NCBI GenBank assembly: GCA_020633295.1
Contig: JACKDW010000007.1
Coordinates: 372,001-436,000 of the forward strand
Length of the DNA: 64,000 nt
Source of the DNA: Myxococcales bacterium
Lineage (GTDB): Bacteria; Myxococcota_A; Polyangia; Nannocystales; Nannocystaceae
Direction of reading: 5' to 3'
The position numbers and the translations under genes are program-made. Shown one piece after another: positions 1 through 9,084 of the stretch (positions are counted from its first letter, which is position 1; every line of letters starts with the position of its first letter). The notes beneath the pieces were generated by a model, which did no database searches, was not told the origin of the DNA, and saw only the letters and a list, made by a program, of their open reading frames with translations.

Positions 1-765
1 GAGACCGTCGGCAGCGACAGCTTCACCTCCGGCTTCGAGACCGAGGGCGGCCAGGACTGCCAGACGCAGGTCGACCTCGTGTTCGTGATGGACGTCTCGA
101 CCTCCATGGGCCCCATCCTCGCCAAGCTCGAGAGCGAGATCGCGACGGTCGACGCGGCGATCAAGGCGCTCGACCTCGGCGCCCCGATCACGCCGCGCTA
201 CGGGCTCGTGGTGTTCGTCGACGACACCAAGCTCATCGCCAGCGGCGAGCCGCTGCCCGACGTCGCGCTCATCCAGTCGCACTTCAACACCTGGTACACG
301 TTCACGCAGGGCAACACGCAGACCTCGGGCATGGGGCTCAACAACGACTGGCCCGAGAACACCCTCGACGCGCTCCACCAGGCCGCCAACGAGTTCCAGT
401 GGGGTGACATCGAGGACACGCTGCGGCTCGTGATCCACACCACGGACGACACCTTCGGCGAGAAGCCGGCGGTGCAGAGCGGCGTGCCGATCCAGCACAC
501 CTACCTCGAGACGGTCTTGCTGCTGCAGACCCGACAGATCCGCGTGTTCAGCTTCGCCGACGCGGACTGGACCGGCGGCCCGCTCAACAACGTCAACGTC
601 AGCTACGGCTTCTTCGAGCCGTACAACGGGCACACCGAGATCCCCGTGGCCACCGACGGCGGCGCGTTCAACATCAACGACGTGCTCAACGGCGATCTCA
701 GCCTGTCGGCCGCGATCAACGAGTCCGTCGAGCAGAGCCTCTGTAAGCAGTATATCCCGCAGTAG
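1..765 (+). CDS. von Willebrand factor A (VWA) domain protein, 5' end outside the window
   Basis: The frame is open from base 1, so the true start lies upstream; the first methionine, at 79, falls inside the VWA core and is not the start. A hydrophobic strand leads into a perfect MIDAS motif DVSTS (DxSxS), followed by TSG and TTDD positions that suit the remaining metal ligands. The 254 visible residues cover essentially one VWA domain and end without a membrane anchor. VWA domains bind ligands through a divalent metal. In myxobacteria such proteins are usually secreted or lipid-anchored, with a Cys-rich or Ser/Thr-rich N-terminus, but that part is not visible here. Few Cys residues are present, including a C-terminal SLCKQY. 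The partner is unknown. Confidence 0.85.
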   Translation, partial: ETVGSDSFTSGFETEGGQDCQTQVDLVFVMDVSTSMGPILAKLESEIATVDAAIKALDLGAPITPRYGLVVFVDDTKLIASGEPLPDVALIQSHFNTWYTFTQGNTQTSGMGLNNDWPENTLDALHQAANEFQWGDIEDTLRLVIHTTDDTFGEKPAVQSGVPIQHTYLETVLLLQTRQIRVFSFADADWTGGPLNNVNVSYGFFEPYNGHTEIPVATDGGAFNINDVLNGDLSLSAAINESVEQSLCKQYIPQ

Positions 766-988
766 CGTCGCCCGTGGCAGCCGCGCGAACCAGCGCGTCG
801 GCGCACGCGGCCGATCGTTCCGGCCGCGTGGCACAGCCGTCGCCGCCGAGGCGCGTGCGCGCGGAGTTTGCCGGCGCCGTGCGAGCCGCGACGGAGCGTT
901 GATTCGGGGGGGGGCGCGCGGCCGGCTGCGCGGCGCCGCGGCGCCAGCTCCGGTTGCATTCGTGCAGACCGCGGGCGAGACTCGCCCC

Positions 989-1723
989 ATGCGCCGCTGC
1001 CTCGTTACTGGTTTATCGCTGTCGCTCTCGCTCGCGCTCGCGCAGGACGCCGCGGCGCAGCAACCCACGACCTACCCCGAGCCGCAGCCTGTGGTCCAGC
1101 CGCAGCCCCAGCCTGCCCCGGTGGCCCAGCCCGCGCCGCAGCCACAGCCCGCGCCGGTGACCCAGCCCACGCCGCAGCCCTACGGGCAGCCGCAGCCCTA
1201 CGGGCAGCCGCAGCCCTACGGACAGCCGCAGCCCTACGGGCAGCCGCCGGTCGCGGCGCCCTCGCACACGTACCCGCAGCCGCCCCCGCCGCCGCCGCGT
1301 CGACGCGGCAAGGGCATGATGATCGGCGGCTGGACGACCTTCGGCGCCTCCTACCTCATGACCGCGCTCGTCGGCGCGATCATCTACGACAGCTGCGGCA
1401 TCACCTCCGACCCGCTCTACAACACCGAGGCGGACTACGAGTGCCGCGCCCAGGGGCAGCGCCTGCTGATCCCCGTCGCCGGCCCGCTGCTCGCGATCCC
1501 CAAGACCGACTCGCTCAGCGGGAAGGTGTTCCTCGTGATCCCCTTCGCGGCCCAGGCGACCGGGCTCGCGCTCGGCATCGCCGGGACGGTCCTGTTCGTA
1601 CGGTCAGGTCGCCAGAACACGGCGCTCAACTCCGACGGCCTCCGGCTGACCCGATCCGGCCTGCGCCTCAACGCGGGCCCGACCCCGACCGGCGGCGGCT
1701 TCAACCTGACGTACCGGTTCTGA
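989..1723 (+). CDS. exported Pro/Gln-rich membrane protein
   Basis: A 244-residue protein. I start it at the ATG at 989 because this gives a clean signal peptide (MRRCLVTGLSLSLSLALAQDAAAQ, ending at an AQ-A-type cleavage site); longer forms only add Arg/Ala-rich sequence. A low-complexity Pro/Gln region follows, about residues 27-105, including four exact PQPYGQ repeats. A basic RRRGKG stretch and two hydrophobic segments come next (around TTFGASYLMTALVGAIIY and VIPFAAQATGLALGIAGTVLFV), and the C-terminus ends in aromatic beta-like sequence (FNLTYRF). Pro-rich exported proteins of this layout are common in myxobacteria and are thought to span the periplasm or cell wall. I do not recognise a named family. 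It follows the VWA gene on the same strand after 223 bases. Confidence 0.75.
   Translation: MRRCLVTGLSLSLSLALAQDAAAQQPTTYPEPQPVVQPQPQPAPVAQPAPQPQPAPVTQPTPQPYGQPQPYGQPQPYGQPQPYGQPPVAAPSHTYPQPPPPPPRRRGKGMMIGGWTTFGASYLMTALVGAIIYDSCGITSDPLYNTEADYECRAQGQRLLIPVAGPLLAIPKTDSLSGKVFLVIPFAAQATGLALGIAGTVLFVRSGRQNTALNSDGLRLTRSGLRLNAGPTPTGGGFNLTYRF
1172..1243 (+). repeat. 4 x 18-bp tandem repeat inside CDS
   Basis: Four tandem copies of an 18-base unit, CCGCAGCCCTACGGGCAG with one G-to-A change in the third copy, encode PQPYGQ repeated four times in the Pro-rich linker of the 989-1723 gene. Copy number could vary between strains without changing the frame. Confidence 0.9.
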
Positions 1724-1995
1724 CGCGCGTCGCGCCCGCGCGCGGCCTCGAGATGAGCGTCCAGGCGAGGGCGCGGGTGATCGTCGCGCTCGCGGGGCGC
1801 CACGCCAGCGCGCCCCCCGGCGCGGCCCCGGTCACGCGGCCCCGCAGCGCGCGCGTCCTCGTGCGCCGTCGCGCCGCGGGGCGGCGACGCGGCGTGGCGA
1901 AGCACCCCAGCGCGCCCGCGCGCGCGCACCACCGCGCCCCGGCGTGAGGGAGCGTCGCGGGCTCCGCCTTGGTCCGCCTCATATTTTATGTCTCA

Positions 1996-2014
1996 ATGTT
2001 CATGTCATGAACAT
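1996..2014. promoter_or_regulatory. 19-bp perfect palindrome over the start of the FG-GAP lipoprotein gene
   Basis: ATGTTCATG, one T, then CATGAACAT: 9-base arms with a one-base centre. It sits in an AT-rich patch (about 1979-2015) in otherwise roughly 75 percent GC sequence and covers the two candidate start codons at 2007 and 2013. It could be an operator for a dimeric repressor or an mRNA hairpin that masks initiation. The symmetry is read directly; the role is inference. Confidence 0.6.
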
Positions 2015-4499
2015 GGCCAACGGGTCTCTGTACACGACCGCGCGCGCGCGGCGGCTGCTCCTGGGTCTCGGCTCCGCGCTCGCGCTCGCCTGCGGCGACG
2101 CGGGCGGCGACACCGACGTCAGCGCGTCGGGGACCGGCACCGACAGCAGCAACTCCGACGCGACGGGCTCCGCCACCGACGCGACGGCGACCGAGACGGA
2201 CGCGAGCGCGGGGCCCAGCCCGAGCGGGACCGGCGACGACTCGGCGACCGGCACGACCCACGCGAGCGGGACCGAGGGCACCACGGACCCGCTGACCGCG
2301 ACCGACGGGACCGCGACCGACACCACCGGCGACGACAATTGCGAGGGCGGGATCCTCTGCGGGCAGCCGGCGATGTGCTGCGAGGCGGGGAACGAGTGCG
2401 TCCAGGGGGCGTGCCTGCCCACCTGCGAGAGCGAGGTCCGCTGCGGGCCGAACCTCGAGCTGTGCTGCGACGAGGGCGACGTCTGCCTCGCCGACGCCTG
2501 CGCGACGCCCGGCGAGCCCTGCGAGGACTCCTACGACTGCCCCGTCGACCAGTTCTGCGAGCCGACGCTCGAGCAGTGCCTGCCGCAGCCCGATCCCGTC
2601 GAGTGCACCTACGTCCCCGACTTCGAGGAGCTCGAGGTCGCGCTCGAGTGGTCGTGGGAGGACGCGGAGATCATCTCGCCGCCGGTCGTCGTCGACATCA
2701 CCGGCGACGGCGTGCCCGAGGTCGTGATCAACTCCGGGCGCGAGGGCGGAGGAGACTGGCCGATTGGCCAGATCTACGCGCTCGACGGGCAGACCGGCAG
2801 CCTGCTGTGGACCATCCCGCACAACCCGGGGAACAACCAGTACGGCTCCCACGGGCGCTCGTCGATCGCCGCCGGCGACGTCGACGGCGACGGCACCGCG
2901 GACATCGTCTACGCCGGCCGCGCGGGCGGCAACGGGCGCTCGCCCGTGCACGCGGTCAACGGCGCGGGCGGGCTGCTGTGGACCTCGTACTTGCCCGGCA
3001 ACCAGGTGGCCACGACGACCGTCGTCAACGGCGCCGCGTCGCTCGCCAATCTCGACGACGACCCCGAGGCCGAGGTCGTGTTCGGCGCGGCCGTGTTCGA
3101 CCACGACGGCCTCATGGTCTGGGACGAGGGCGGCAACGGCGGCGCGCTCGGGACGTCGAACGGCTACACCGGCGGCATCACGGCGATCGCCGATCTCGAC
3201 GACGACGACATCCCGGAGCTGGTCTCGGGGCACGACGCCTTCAAGATCAACTGGCAGCCGGGCAACCCGCCCACCGTCAGCCTCGAGCTGCTGTGGACGA
3301 GCAACGCGGGCCCCGACGGCTACCCGGCGATCGCCGACCTCGACAACAACGGCAGCCCGGAGGTCGTGATCATCGGCAGCGGCACGCTGCAGGTGGTCGA
3401 CGGCGCGACGGGTCAGCTGTGGTGCGGCGCCGATCCGTCCGGCGTGCTGTGCCAGAACAACAACGGCGCGCGCACGCAGCCGCGCGCGATCCCCGGGGGC
3501 GGGCGCGGCGGCCCGCCGACGATCTCCGACTTCGACGGCGACGGGAAGCCCGAGGTCGGCATCGCCGGCGCCAGCCGCTACGTCGTGTTCGACTTCAACC
3601 GGCCCGGCGAGGACATCGTCAAGCCGGGCGGCGAGCCCGATCCGGTCGCGGGCGCGACCTACGTGCGCTGGTCGAGCGTGACCCAGGATCAGTCGTCGAA
3701 CGCCACCGGATCGTCCGTGTTCGACTTCCAGGGCGACGGCGCCGCCGAGGTCGTCTACGCCGACGAGTGCTTCATGCGCGTGTACTCGGGCGTCGACGGC
3801 ACCGTGCAGCTCCAGCTGCAGAACTCGAGCGCGACGATCCACGAGTACCCGCTGGTGGTCGACGTCGACGCCGACGGCAACTCCGAGATCCTCGTGGTCG
3901 CCAACCTCGGCGGTCAGTGCGGCAACGTCCCCAACTACCAGGACCGCAAGGGCGTGTTCGTCTACGGCGACGCCGGCAACGGCTGGGTGCCGACGCGGCG
4001 CGTGTGGAACCAGCACGCGTATCACGTCACCAACACCACCGGCTCGGGCGTCACGCCGCTCGTCGAGCTCGACAACTGGCTGCAGCCTGGCCTCAACAAC
4101 TACCGCCAGAACGTCCAGGGCAACGGGGTGTTCAACGCGCCCGACCTCACCGTCGAGCTCGCGCTCGGCCTCGACAAGTGCCTCGACGACACGCTCGTGC
4201 TGATCGCCACCGTCTACAACAAGGGCGCGCTGGGCGTGACGCCCGGGATCGACGTCACCTTCTACGAGGGCGTGGACGCGACCGGCGTCGAGCTCGGCAC
4301 CGTCGCCACGCAGGTCGGGCTGCTGCCCGGCGCCTCCACCAAGGTCACGCTCGAGGTCCCGGCCCCGCCGCCCGACATGACCGCCAGCTACTACGTCGAG
4401 GTCGACCACGCGAGCGAGGGCGACGGCGCGATCCTCGAGTGCAACGAGGACAACAACGACAGCCTCGTCACCGACGGCGCCTGCCCCGACATCGGCTGA
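2007..4499 (+). CDS. FG-GAP/VCBS-repeat lipoprotein with C-terminal CARDB domain
   Basis: An 830-residue surface lipoprotein. I place the start at the ATG at 2007 (alternative 2013) because the next 30 residues form a signal peptide ending in a lipobox (ALALAC). A Ser/Thr/Asp/Gly linker of about 90 residues follows, then a Cys-rich stretch with repeated C-x5-CC patterns (CGQPAMCCEAGNEC). Six or more FG-GAP units come next, each with a calcium-loop signature such as DITGDGVPEV, DVDGDGTADI or DFDGDGKPEV; these usually form a beta-propeller that binds calcium and ligands. The last 120 residues (APDLTVELALG to CNEDNND) match a CARDB adhesion module. The call is adhesion or scaffolding at the cell surface; the substrate is unknown. 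A 19-bp palindrome lies over the start codon. Confidence 0.85.
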   Translation: MNMANGSLYTTARARRLLLGLGSALALACGDAGGDTDVSASGTGTDSSNSDATGSATDATATETDASAGPSPSGTGDDSATGTTHASGTEGTTDPLTATDGTATDTTGDDNCEGGILCGQPAMCCEAGNECVQGACLPTCESEVRCGPNLELCCDEGDVCLADACATPGEPCEDSYDCPVDQFCEPTLEQCLPQPDPVECTYVPDFEELEVALEWSWEDAEIISPPVVVDITGDGVPEVVINSGREGGGDWPIGQIYALDGQTGSLLWTIPHNPGNNQYGSHGRSSIAAGDVDGDGTADIVYAGRAGGNGRSPVHAVNGAGGLLWTSYLPGNQVATTTVVNGAASLANLDDDPEAEVVFGAAVFDHDGLMVWDEGGNGGALGTSNGYTGGITAIADLDDDDIPELVSGHDAFKINWQPGNPPTVSLELLWTSNAGPDGYPAIADLDNNGSPEVVIIGSGTLQVVDGATGQLWCGADPSGVLCQNNNGARTQPRAIPGGGRGGPPTISDFDGDGKPEVGIAGASRYVVFDFNRPGEDIVKPGGEPDPVAGATYVRWSSVTQDQSSNATGSSVFDFQGDGAAEVVYADECFMRVYSGVDGTVQLQLQNSSATIHEYPLVVDVDADGNSEILVVANLGGQCGNVPNYQDRKGVFVYGDAGNGWVPTRRVWNQHAYHVTNTTGSGVTPLVELDNWLQPGLNNYRQNVQGNGVFNAPDLTVELALGLDKCLDDTLVLIATVYNKGALGVTPGIDVTFYEGVDATGVELGTVATQVGLLPGASTKVTLEVPAPPPDMTASYYVEVDHASEGDGAILECNEDNNDSLVTDGACPDIG

Positions 4500-4508
4500 G
4501 CGCGCGGC

Positions 4509-7500
4509 TCAGGCCGATCCCCGACGCCGCCGCTCGGCGGCCGCCCGCGCCGCGTTGAGCGCGAACAGCCGGTCGAGCAGCGCGTCCTCGAAGGCCTCGC
4601 GCGCGCGCGCCTCGGCGCGTGAGCGCGGCGCGGTGATCGGCGGCGGGCGCAGGTCCTCCCAGCCGTAGGCGGCCAGCGCGGCGCGATCCATGGACTCGTG
4701 CAGCGCGCGGAGCCGCTGCAGGCGAGGGCATCGCCGCGCCGGATCCTTGAGCAGGTTGTAGGTCTTCGTCAGCCCGCGCTCCGTCTCGACCATGTAGCGC
4801 GCGCGCGCCTCGAACAGCGCCTTGCCGGCGGCCCCCAGCGGCCCCCCGGGCGCGAGCGCGTGGGCGTCCGGGAACGGGAAGGTCTCGAAGCAGTCCGACG
4901 CCGAGTAGCGCAGGCGGTCCTCGAGCGAGGACGACAGCAGGCGCGCCCAGGGCTCGTGCGCGCGCGACTGCAGCACGGCGAAGCGCGCGTCGCAGGTGAT
5001 GGGGAACACCTGCGTCGCCTCCGAGAACACCGCGCGCGGGTCGACGAAGGTGAACGCGAGGTGCTTCGAATGGCGCGAGAGCACCAGGCAGCGCGGCAGC
5101 GGTCGTATGGCCTCGTAGAGCGCGGGCGCGACCTCGCCGAAGCGCCACCAGTAGCGCCGCCGGAGCGCGCGGCGGTTCGTGTCGCGCTCGGGCTTGACGC
5201 GCTCGCGCACGATCTCGAGCAGCTCGGGCCAGCGCGCCGCCTCCTCGAGGCTCATCGCGCCGAAGCTGATCACGTAGCGGTGATAGGCGTGGCGCGGGTG
5301 CGCGTTGATCTCCTCGCCGCCGAGGTAGGGGACGATGCGGCGCGCGTTCTCCTCGCGGCGCGCGATCAGGCGCTCGCGCTCCGCCGGGGAGAGGATGAAG
5401 CCCTGCCCGTAGATCTTGCTGCCGAGGAAGCTCATGCCGGCGTTCGCCTCGAGCCGCGCCGGATCGTCGCGCTCGGGCGCGGGGCGGAGTCGACTGTTGA
5501 TCACGGGCACAACACGCCCGTCGAGCACCCGCCGCGCGACGCCCTCGATCGCGCGGCCGAAGGCCGCGTGGACCACCGAGACGGTGACCGCCGCCTCGCC
5601 GGGCCACGGCCGCGAGCGCGTCGCGTGGTACAGCACGCCGCCGCCGCGGACGAGCGGCTGGAGGCCGGTCGCGCGGGTGTCCCCCTGGTACACGGTGTTG
5701 GTGGTGATGAGCCCGAACGCGCCGTCCTCCCCGAGCAGCGCCCGCGCCCGCCGGAGGAAGTGCGCCGCGTAGTCAGCGTTGCCGTGGGCGTGCTCGTGCA
5801 GCCGGAGCAGCCAGTCGCGGTAGCCGTCGCCGAGCGCGCCCGAGACCTGGAAGCCGCCCATGAACGGCGGGTTGCCGATGACCGCGTCGAAGCGACGCGG
5901 TCCGTCGTCGCCGCCGCCGGGCTCCTCGAGGAACAGCTCCGGGAACTCCAGCGGCCAGTGAAACGCCCCCTGCGCCCGCGCGCGCCGCAGCGCCGCCGCG
6001 AGCTCGGGGGGCAGCGCCGCCCCCTCGCCGCGCCGCAGCCACGCCTCCACGAGCGCGCGCCGACGGTCTCGCGCCGCCCGACGACGCGCGTCGGTGTCGT
6101 GCTCGAAGAACGCCCCGAGCGCGAGGTCTGCGATGATCCGCGCGCGCGTGGTCGCGGCCGCGGCCGCGGTCGCGCGCGAGCTCCCGCCCTCGCGGCGAGC
6201 GTCGGCCCGCAGCGCCGCGTGCTCGAACATGGCTCTTTGGACCGCTCGATCGATCGCGGGCGCCCCGTCGCGCGCGCGCGCGTCCCAGTCGAACGCGCGC
6301 GCCTCCGCCAGCAGCAGCCCGACCAGCGCGTCGCCGGGCTTGAGCGCGTGATCGACGAGGTCGAGCGGCGCGCCGGGGGACTCGACCTCCAGCCACAGCG
6401 AGCGCCGGGCCAGCTCGACCGCGAGCGGGTTCTTGTCGACCCCGTACAGGCAGCGGCGCGCGACCAGCCGCTTGGCCCGCGCGCGCAGCTCGGCCTCGTC
6501 GAGACCCTGGTGCGCGCCCTCGCGGACCCACGCGTCGACCACGTGAACCGCGAGCGCGCGGCAGGCCGCCAGCAGGAACGCGCCCGAGCCCATCGCCGGA
6601 TCACAGATCGCCAGCGAGAGCAGCCGCGCGCTCGCGGGACGCGGGCCCAGGCGCCGCAGCAGCGGTTCGAGCGTGCGCTCGACGATCGGCGTCGAGAGCT
6701 CGCGCGGCGTGTAGTGCGAGCCCGAGCGCCGACGCGCCTCGCCGGGCTGGAGCACGAGACGTCCCGCCCGCGCGACCGGTCGCCCGCGGACCGCGAGCGC
6801 CTCGAGCGCGGCCAGGGCTGCGGCGTCGCTGGTCGCCAGCGCCTCCTCGATCGCCCGCGCCTGCGCGGCGCTTAGCCCCTGTCCCTTAAGCCACCTCGAA
6901 CGCGCGGACCGAGTCGGCCGCGCGCGCAGCTGGGCGACCGAGACCCAGACCCGATGCGGTCGCAGGCACACGCTGGGCGCCGAGAGCCGCGCCACGCGGT
7001 AGCCCATCAGCGCCTCGTAGACGCCCCCGAGCTGCTCGACCTCGAGCGCGCGGTACGAGCGTCGCGCGCCGTCGACGAGCAGCAGGCGATCGAGCACGCG
7101 CGCGACGGTCTCGTCGCGGATCGACGGCGGCCGCGCCCCCTCGGGCGTCTCCTCGCCCTCGAGGAACGCGACGCGGACGGGACCCAGCGCACCGCCCCGC
7201 CCCGCCCCGTCCTCGCCGAACACGGCGCGCAGCCGCGCGAGCACCTTCGGCCAGGTGTCGGTCGCGTCAGGCTCGCGCGCCGCGTCGTCCACGAGCTGCT
7301 CGTGCAGCGCGCGCAGCCCCCCGCGCGCGGGCAGCAGGCCGCGATCCTCGGCGAAGAGCACGAACAGCACGCGCAGCAGCGCGGTGAGCAGCGCCGTGTA
7401 GACGAGGTCCTGCTCGTCGCGCGCGAGCGCCTCCTGCAGGGACCGGTCGCCGTCGCGCGCCGCGGCCTCCGAGACGCCGCGCAGGAGCAGCTCGAGGGCC

Positions 7501-7646
7501 TCGAGCGCCGGCTCGGCGAGCGCCGCGGCGCCGCCCTCCGCGTCAAGGCGCGCCCCGGACGATGACGCGCTCGTCCGCGCCTCGTCCGGTCGAGCGCGCG
7601 CGCGACCGCGCTCGTGCTCCCGCCGCTCGCGTGCGCGCGCCGTCAT
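4509..7646 (-). CDS. Eco57I-like restriction-modification DNA methyltransferase (type IIG-like)
   Basis: A 1045-residue protein. A helical region (about 45-110, with RVLFVLFAEDRGLLP) is typical of large Eco57I-type enzymes. Then come the family lead-in SGSHYTPRELSTPIV (about 308-322), SAM-binding motif I DPAMGSGAFLL (349-359), CLYGVDKNPLAVELA (about 399-413) and catalytic motif IV NPPF (592-595). The region after about 730 (GFILSPAERERLI, PYLGGEEI) resembles the TaqI-like C-terminal specificity domain. It should methylate adenine N6 and may also cut DNA. I see no PD-ExK nuclease motif; relatives I recall carry a few hundred more N-terminal residues, so the protein may be N-terminally truncated or methylase-only. 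An integrase remnant lies 46 bases upstream on the same strand, suggesting transferred defence cargo. It converges with the FG-GAP gene, 9 bases apart. Confidence 0.85.
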   Translation of the reverse strand: MTARARERREHERGRARARPDEARTSASSSGARLDAEGGAAALAEPALEALELLLRGVSEAAARDGDRSLQEALARDEQDLVYTALLTALLRVLFVLFAEDRGLLPARGGLRALHEQLVDDAAREPDATDTWPKVLARLRAVFGEDGAGRGGALGPVRVAFLEGEETPEGARPPSIRDETVARVLDRLLLVDGARRSYRALEVEQLGGVYEALMGYRVARLSAPSVCLRPHRVWVSVAQLRARPTRSARSRWLKGQGLSAAQARAIEEALATSDAAALAALEALAVRGRPVARAGRLVLQPGEARRRSGSHYTPRELSTPIVERTLEPLLRRLGPRPASARLLSLAICDPAMGSGAFLLAACRALAVHVVDAWVREGAHQGLDEAELRARAKRLVARRCLYGVDKNPLAVELARRSLWLEVESPGAPLDLVDHALKPGDALVGLLLAEARAFDWDARARDGAPAIDRAVQRAMFEHAALRADARREGGSSRATAAAAATTRARIIADLALGAFFEHDTDARRRAARDRRRALVEAWLRRGEGAALPPELAAALRRARAQGAFHWPLEFPELFLEEPGGGDDGPRRFDAVIGNPPFMGGFQVSGALGDGYRDWLLRLHEHAHGNADYAAHFLRRARALLGEDGAFGLITTNTVYQGDTRATGLQPLVRGGGVLYHATRSRPWPGEAAVTVSVVHAAFGRAIEGVARRVLDGRVVPVINSRLRPAPERDDPARLEANAGMSFLGSKIYGQGFILSPAERERLIARREENARRIVPYLGGEEINAHPRHAYHRYVISFGAMSLEEAARWPELLEIVRERVKPERDTNRRALRRRYWWRFGEVAPALYEAIRPLPRCLVLSRHSKHLAFTFVDPRAVFSEATQVFPITCDARFAVLQSRAHEPWARLLSSSLEDRLRYSASDCFETFPFPDAHALAPGGPLGAAGKALFEARARYMVETERGLTKTYNLLKDPARRCPRLQRLRALHESMDRAALAAYGWEDLRPPPITAPRSRAEARAREAFEDALLDRLFALNAARAAAERRRRGSA

Positions 7647-7692
7647 GGAGCGCGCACGCTACCACGCGAGCCCGCCCCCGGAGCGCGGTCAC

Positions 7693-8908
7693 CTACGCGG
7701 GCGAGTCGCCCTCGCCGCTCGCCGCGACGATCGACGCGCCCATCCGCTCGACGCCCTCCGCGATCACGCCGCGGGTCAAGTGGGCGTAGCGCTGGGTGGT
7801 GCGGATGTCAGCGTGCCCGAGGATCTCGCGGATCACCTCGAGGGACACGCCCGCGTTGATCGCGTCGCTCGCCGCCGAGTGCCGCAGGTCGTGGAGGCGC
7901 ACGCCCTCCAGGCCCGCGCGCGCGCGGACGATCCGCCACGAGTCCTCGAGCGTGGACGTGTGCAGCGGGCGGCGCTGGCTCGAGTAGAGGACGTAGTCGC
8001 AGCCCGGCGCGCGGCGGCGCGCGAGCTCGTCGAGCAGCGCGAGCGCGTGACCGCTGATCGGCACGACCTTCTGCCCGGTCTTCGAGTCCGGCAGCCGCAG
8101 GCAGCGACGCCGACGATCGACCATCGACCAGCGGAGGCCGAGCACCTCGCCGCGGCGCATGCCGGTGAGCGCGAGCAGGCGGATCGCGCCGACCGTCGAC
8201 CAGCGCAGCGCGCCGGCGCGACCGGACGCGACGCGCTCCCCCTCCGCGAGCGCGCGCTCGAGGCGGGCGCGCTCCTCGGGCGTCAGGAACCGCGCCCGCG
8301 CCCGCAACTTGTACTTTCGGACATATTGTGTCGGAGCCGCGTGATCCGCCGGCAGCGCGCCCCAGCGCGCCGCGCACGAGAACAGCGTCGAGAGCACGCT
8401 GAGCGCGTTGTTGGCCTGGGCCGGCGTCTCGCGCATGGAGCCGTGCAGGCGCGTCACGTCGGCGGCCGTGATCGCGTCGAGGCGCCGGTCCCCGAGCGCC
8501 GGGAGCAGGTGCCGCGCGAGGTGATCGCGATAGCGACGCTGCGTCCCCGGCTTGAGATAGACCGTCACGTGCTCGGCGAGGAAGCGCGGCGCGAAGCGCC
8601 GCAGCGTCGGCGCGGGCGCGGCCCTCGCGGCCGCGCGTCGCCGCGGCGCCGGGCTCGACGCGTCGCCGCCGGGCAGCCGCCCCAGCAGCTCGAGGCGCGC
8701 GACGGCGCGCGTCCTCGAGCGTCAGCTCCGACGCCCGCCCGACGCGGCGCCGCGAGTCCCGGCCGCCCTCGCGCGACCGCGCGTAGAAGACCTTCTCGCC
8801 GCTGGGCAGCACCCGCAGGATGAAGCCGCGCACGGTCGAGCACGAGAGCTCGTACGCGCGCGCGCGCGGCCGCGCCCGACGGATCAGGGACTCGGTGATC
8901 GTCGCCAT
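7693..8908 (-). pseudogene. tyrosine recombinase/integrase, frameshifted
   Basis: The N-terminal arm-binding part starts at the ATG at 8908 (MATITESLIRRARPRA, then YELSCSTVRGFILRVLPSGEK) and stays in frame to EDARRR. The frame then changes within a GC run at about 8695-8712, and the rest (ARLELLGRLPGGD onward) continues in another frame to a stop at 7693. The catalytic half is intact: first Arg in TGMRRGEVLGL, HDLRHSAA for HxxR, and GHADIRTTQRYAHL with the Tyr nucleophile. The protein matches the second integrase in this window (53707-54954) along its length, motif for motif, so the two are homologous. One frameshift explains the break; it may be real decay or an assembly error. An ATG at 8947 would add 13 residues. 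The restriction-methylase lies immediately downstream. Confidence 0.85.
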
Positions 8909-9084
8909 GCGCTCGCCGGCACGATCACGATATGGCCCAAAAAACATTATTACAAGCGCCCCGCGGCGCGCCTCCCTGGCGCGCAGCCCCGCCCGCGCGG
9001 CGCGTCGCCGGCCGCCCGAAGCGGACGGCGCCCGCGCCTCGCCGTGACGGCCCCGCGACGCGCCCGAGCGGGTACGCTCTCCCT

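Noticed and set aside
1986..4409. 807-residue minus-strand frame opposite the FG-GAP gene
   Set aside because: It is a mirror of the GC-rich coding frame (Arg/Val/Asp-rich). The plus strand carries the signal peptide and calcium-loop repeats.
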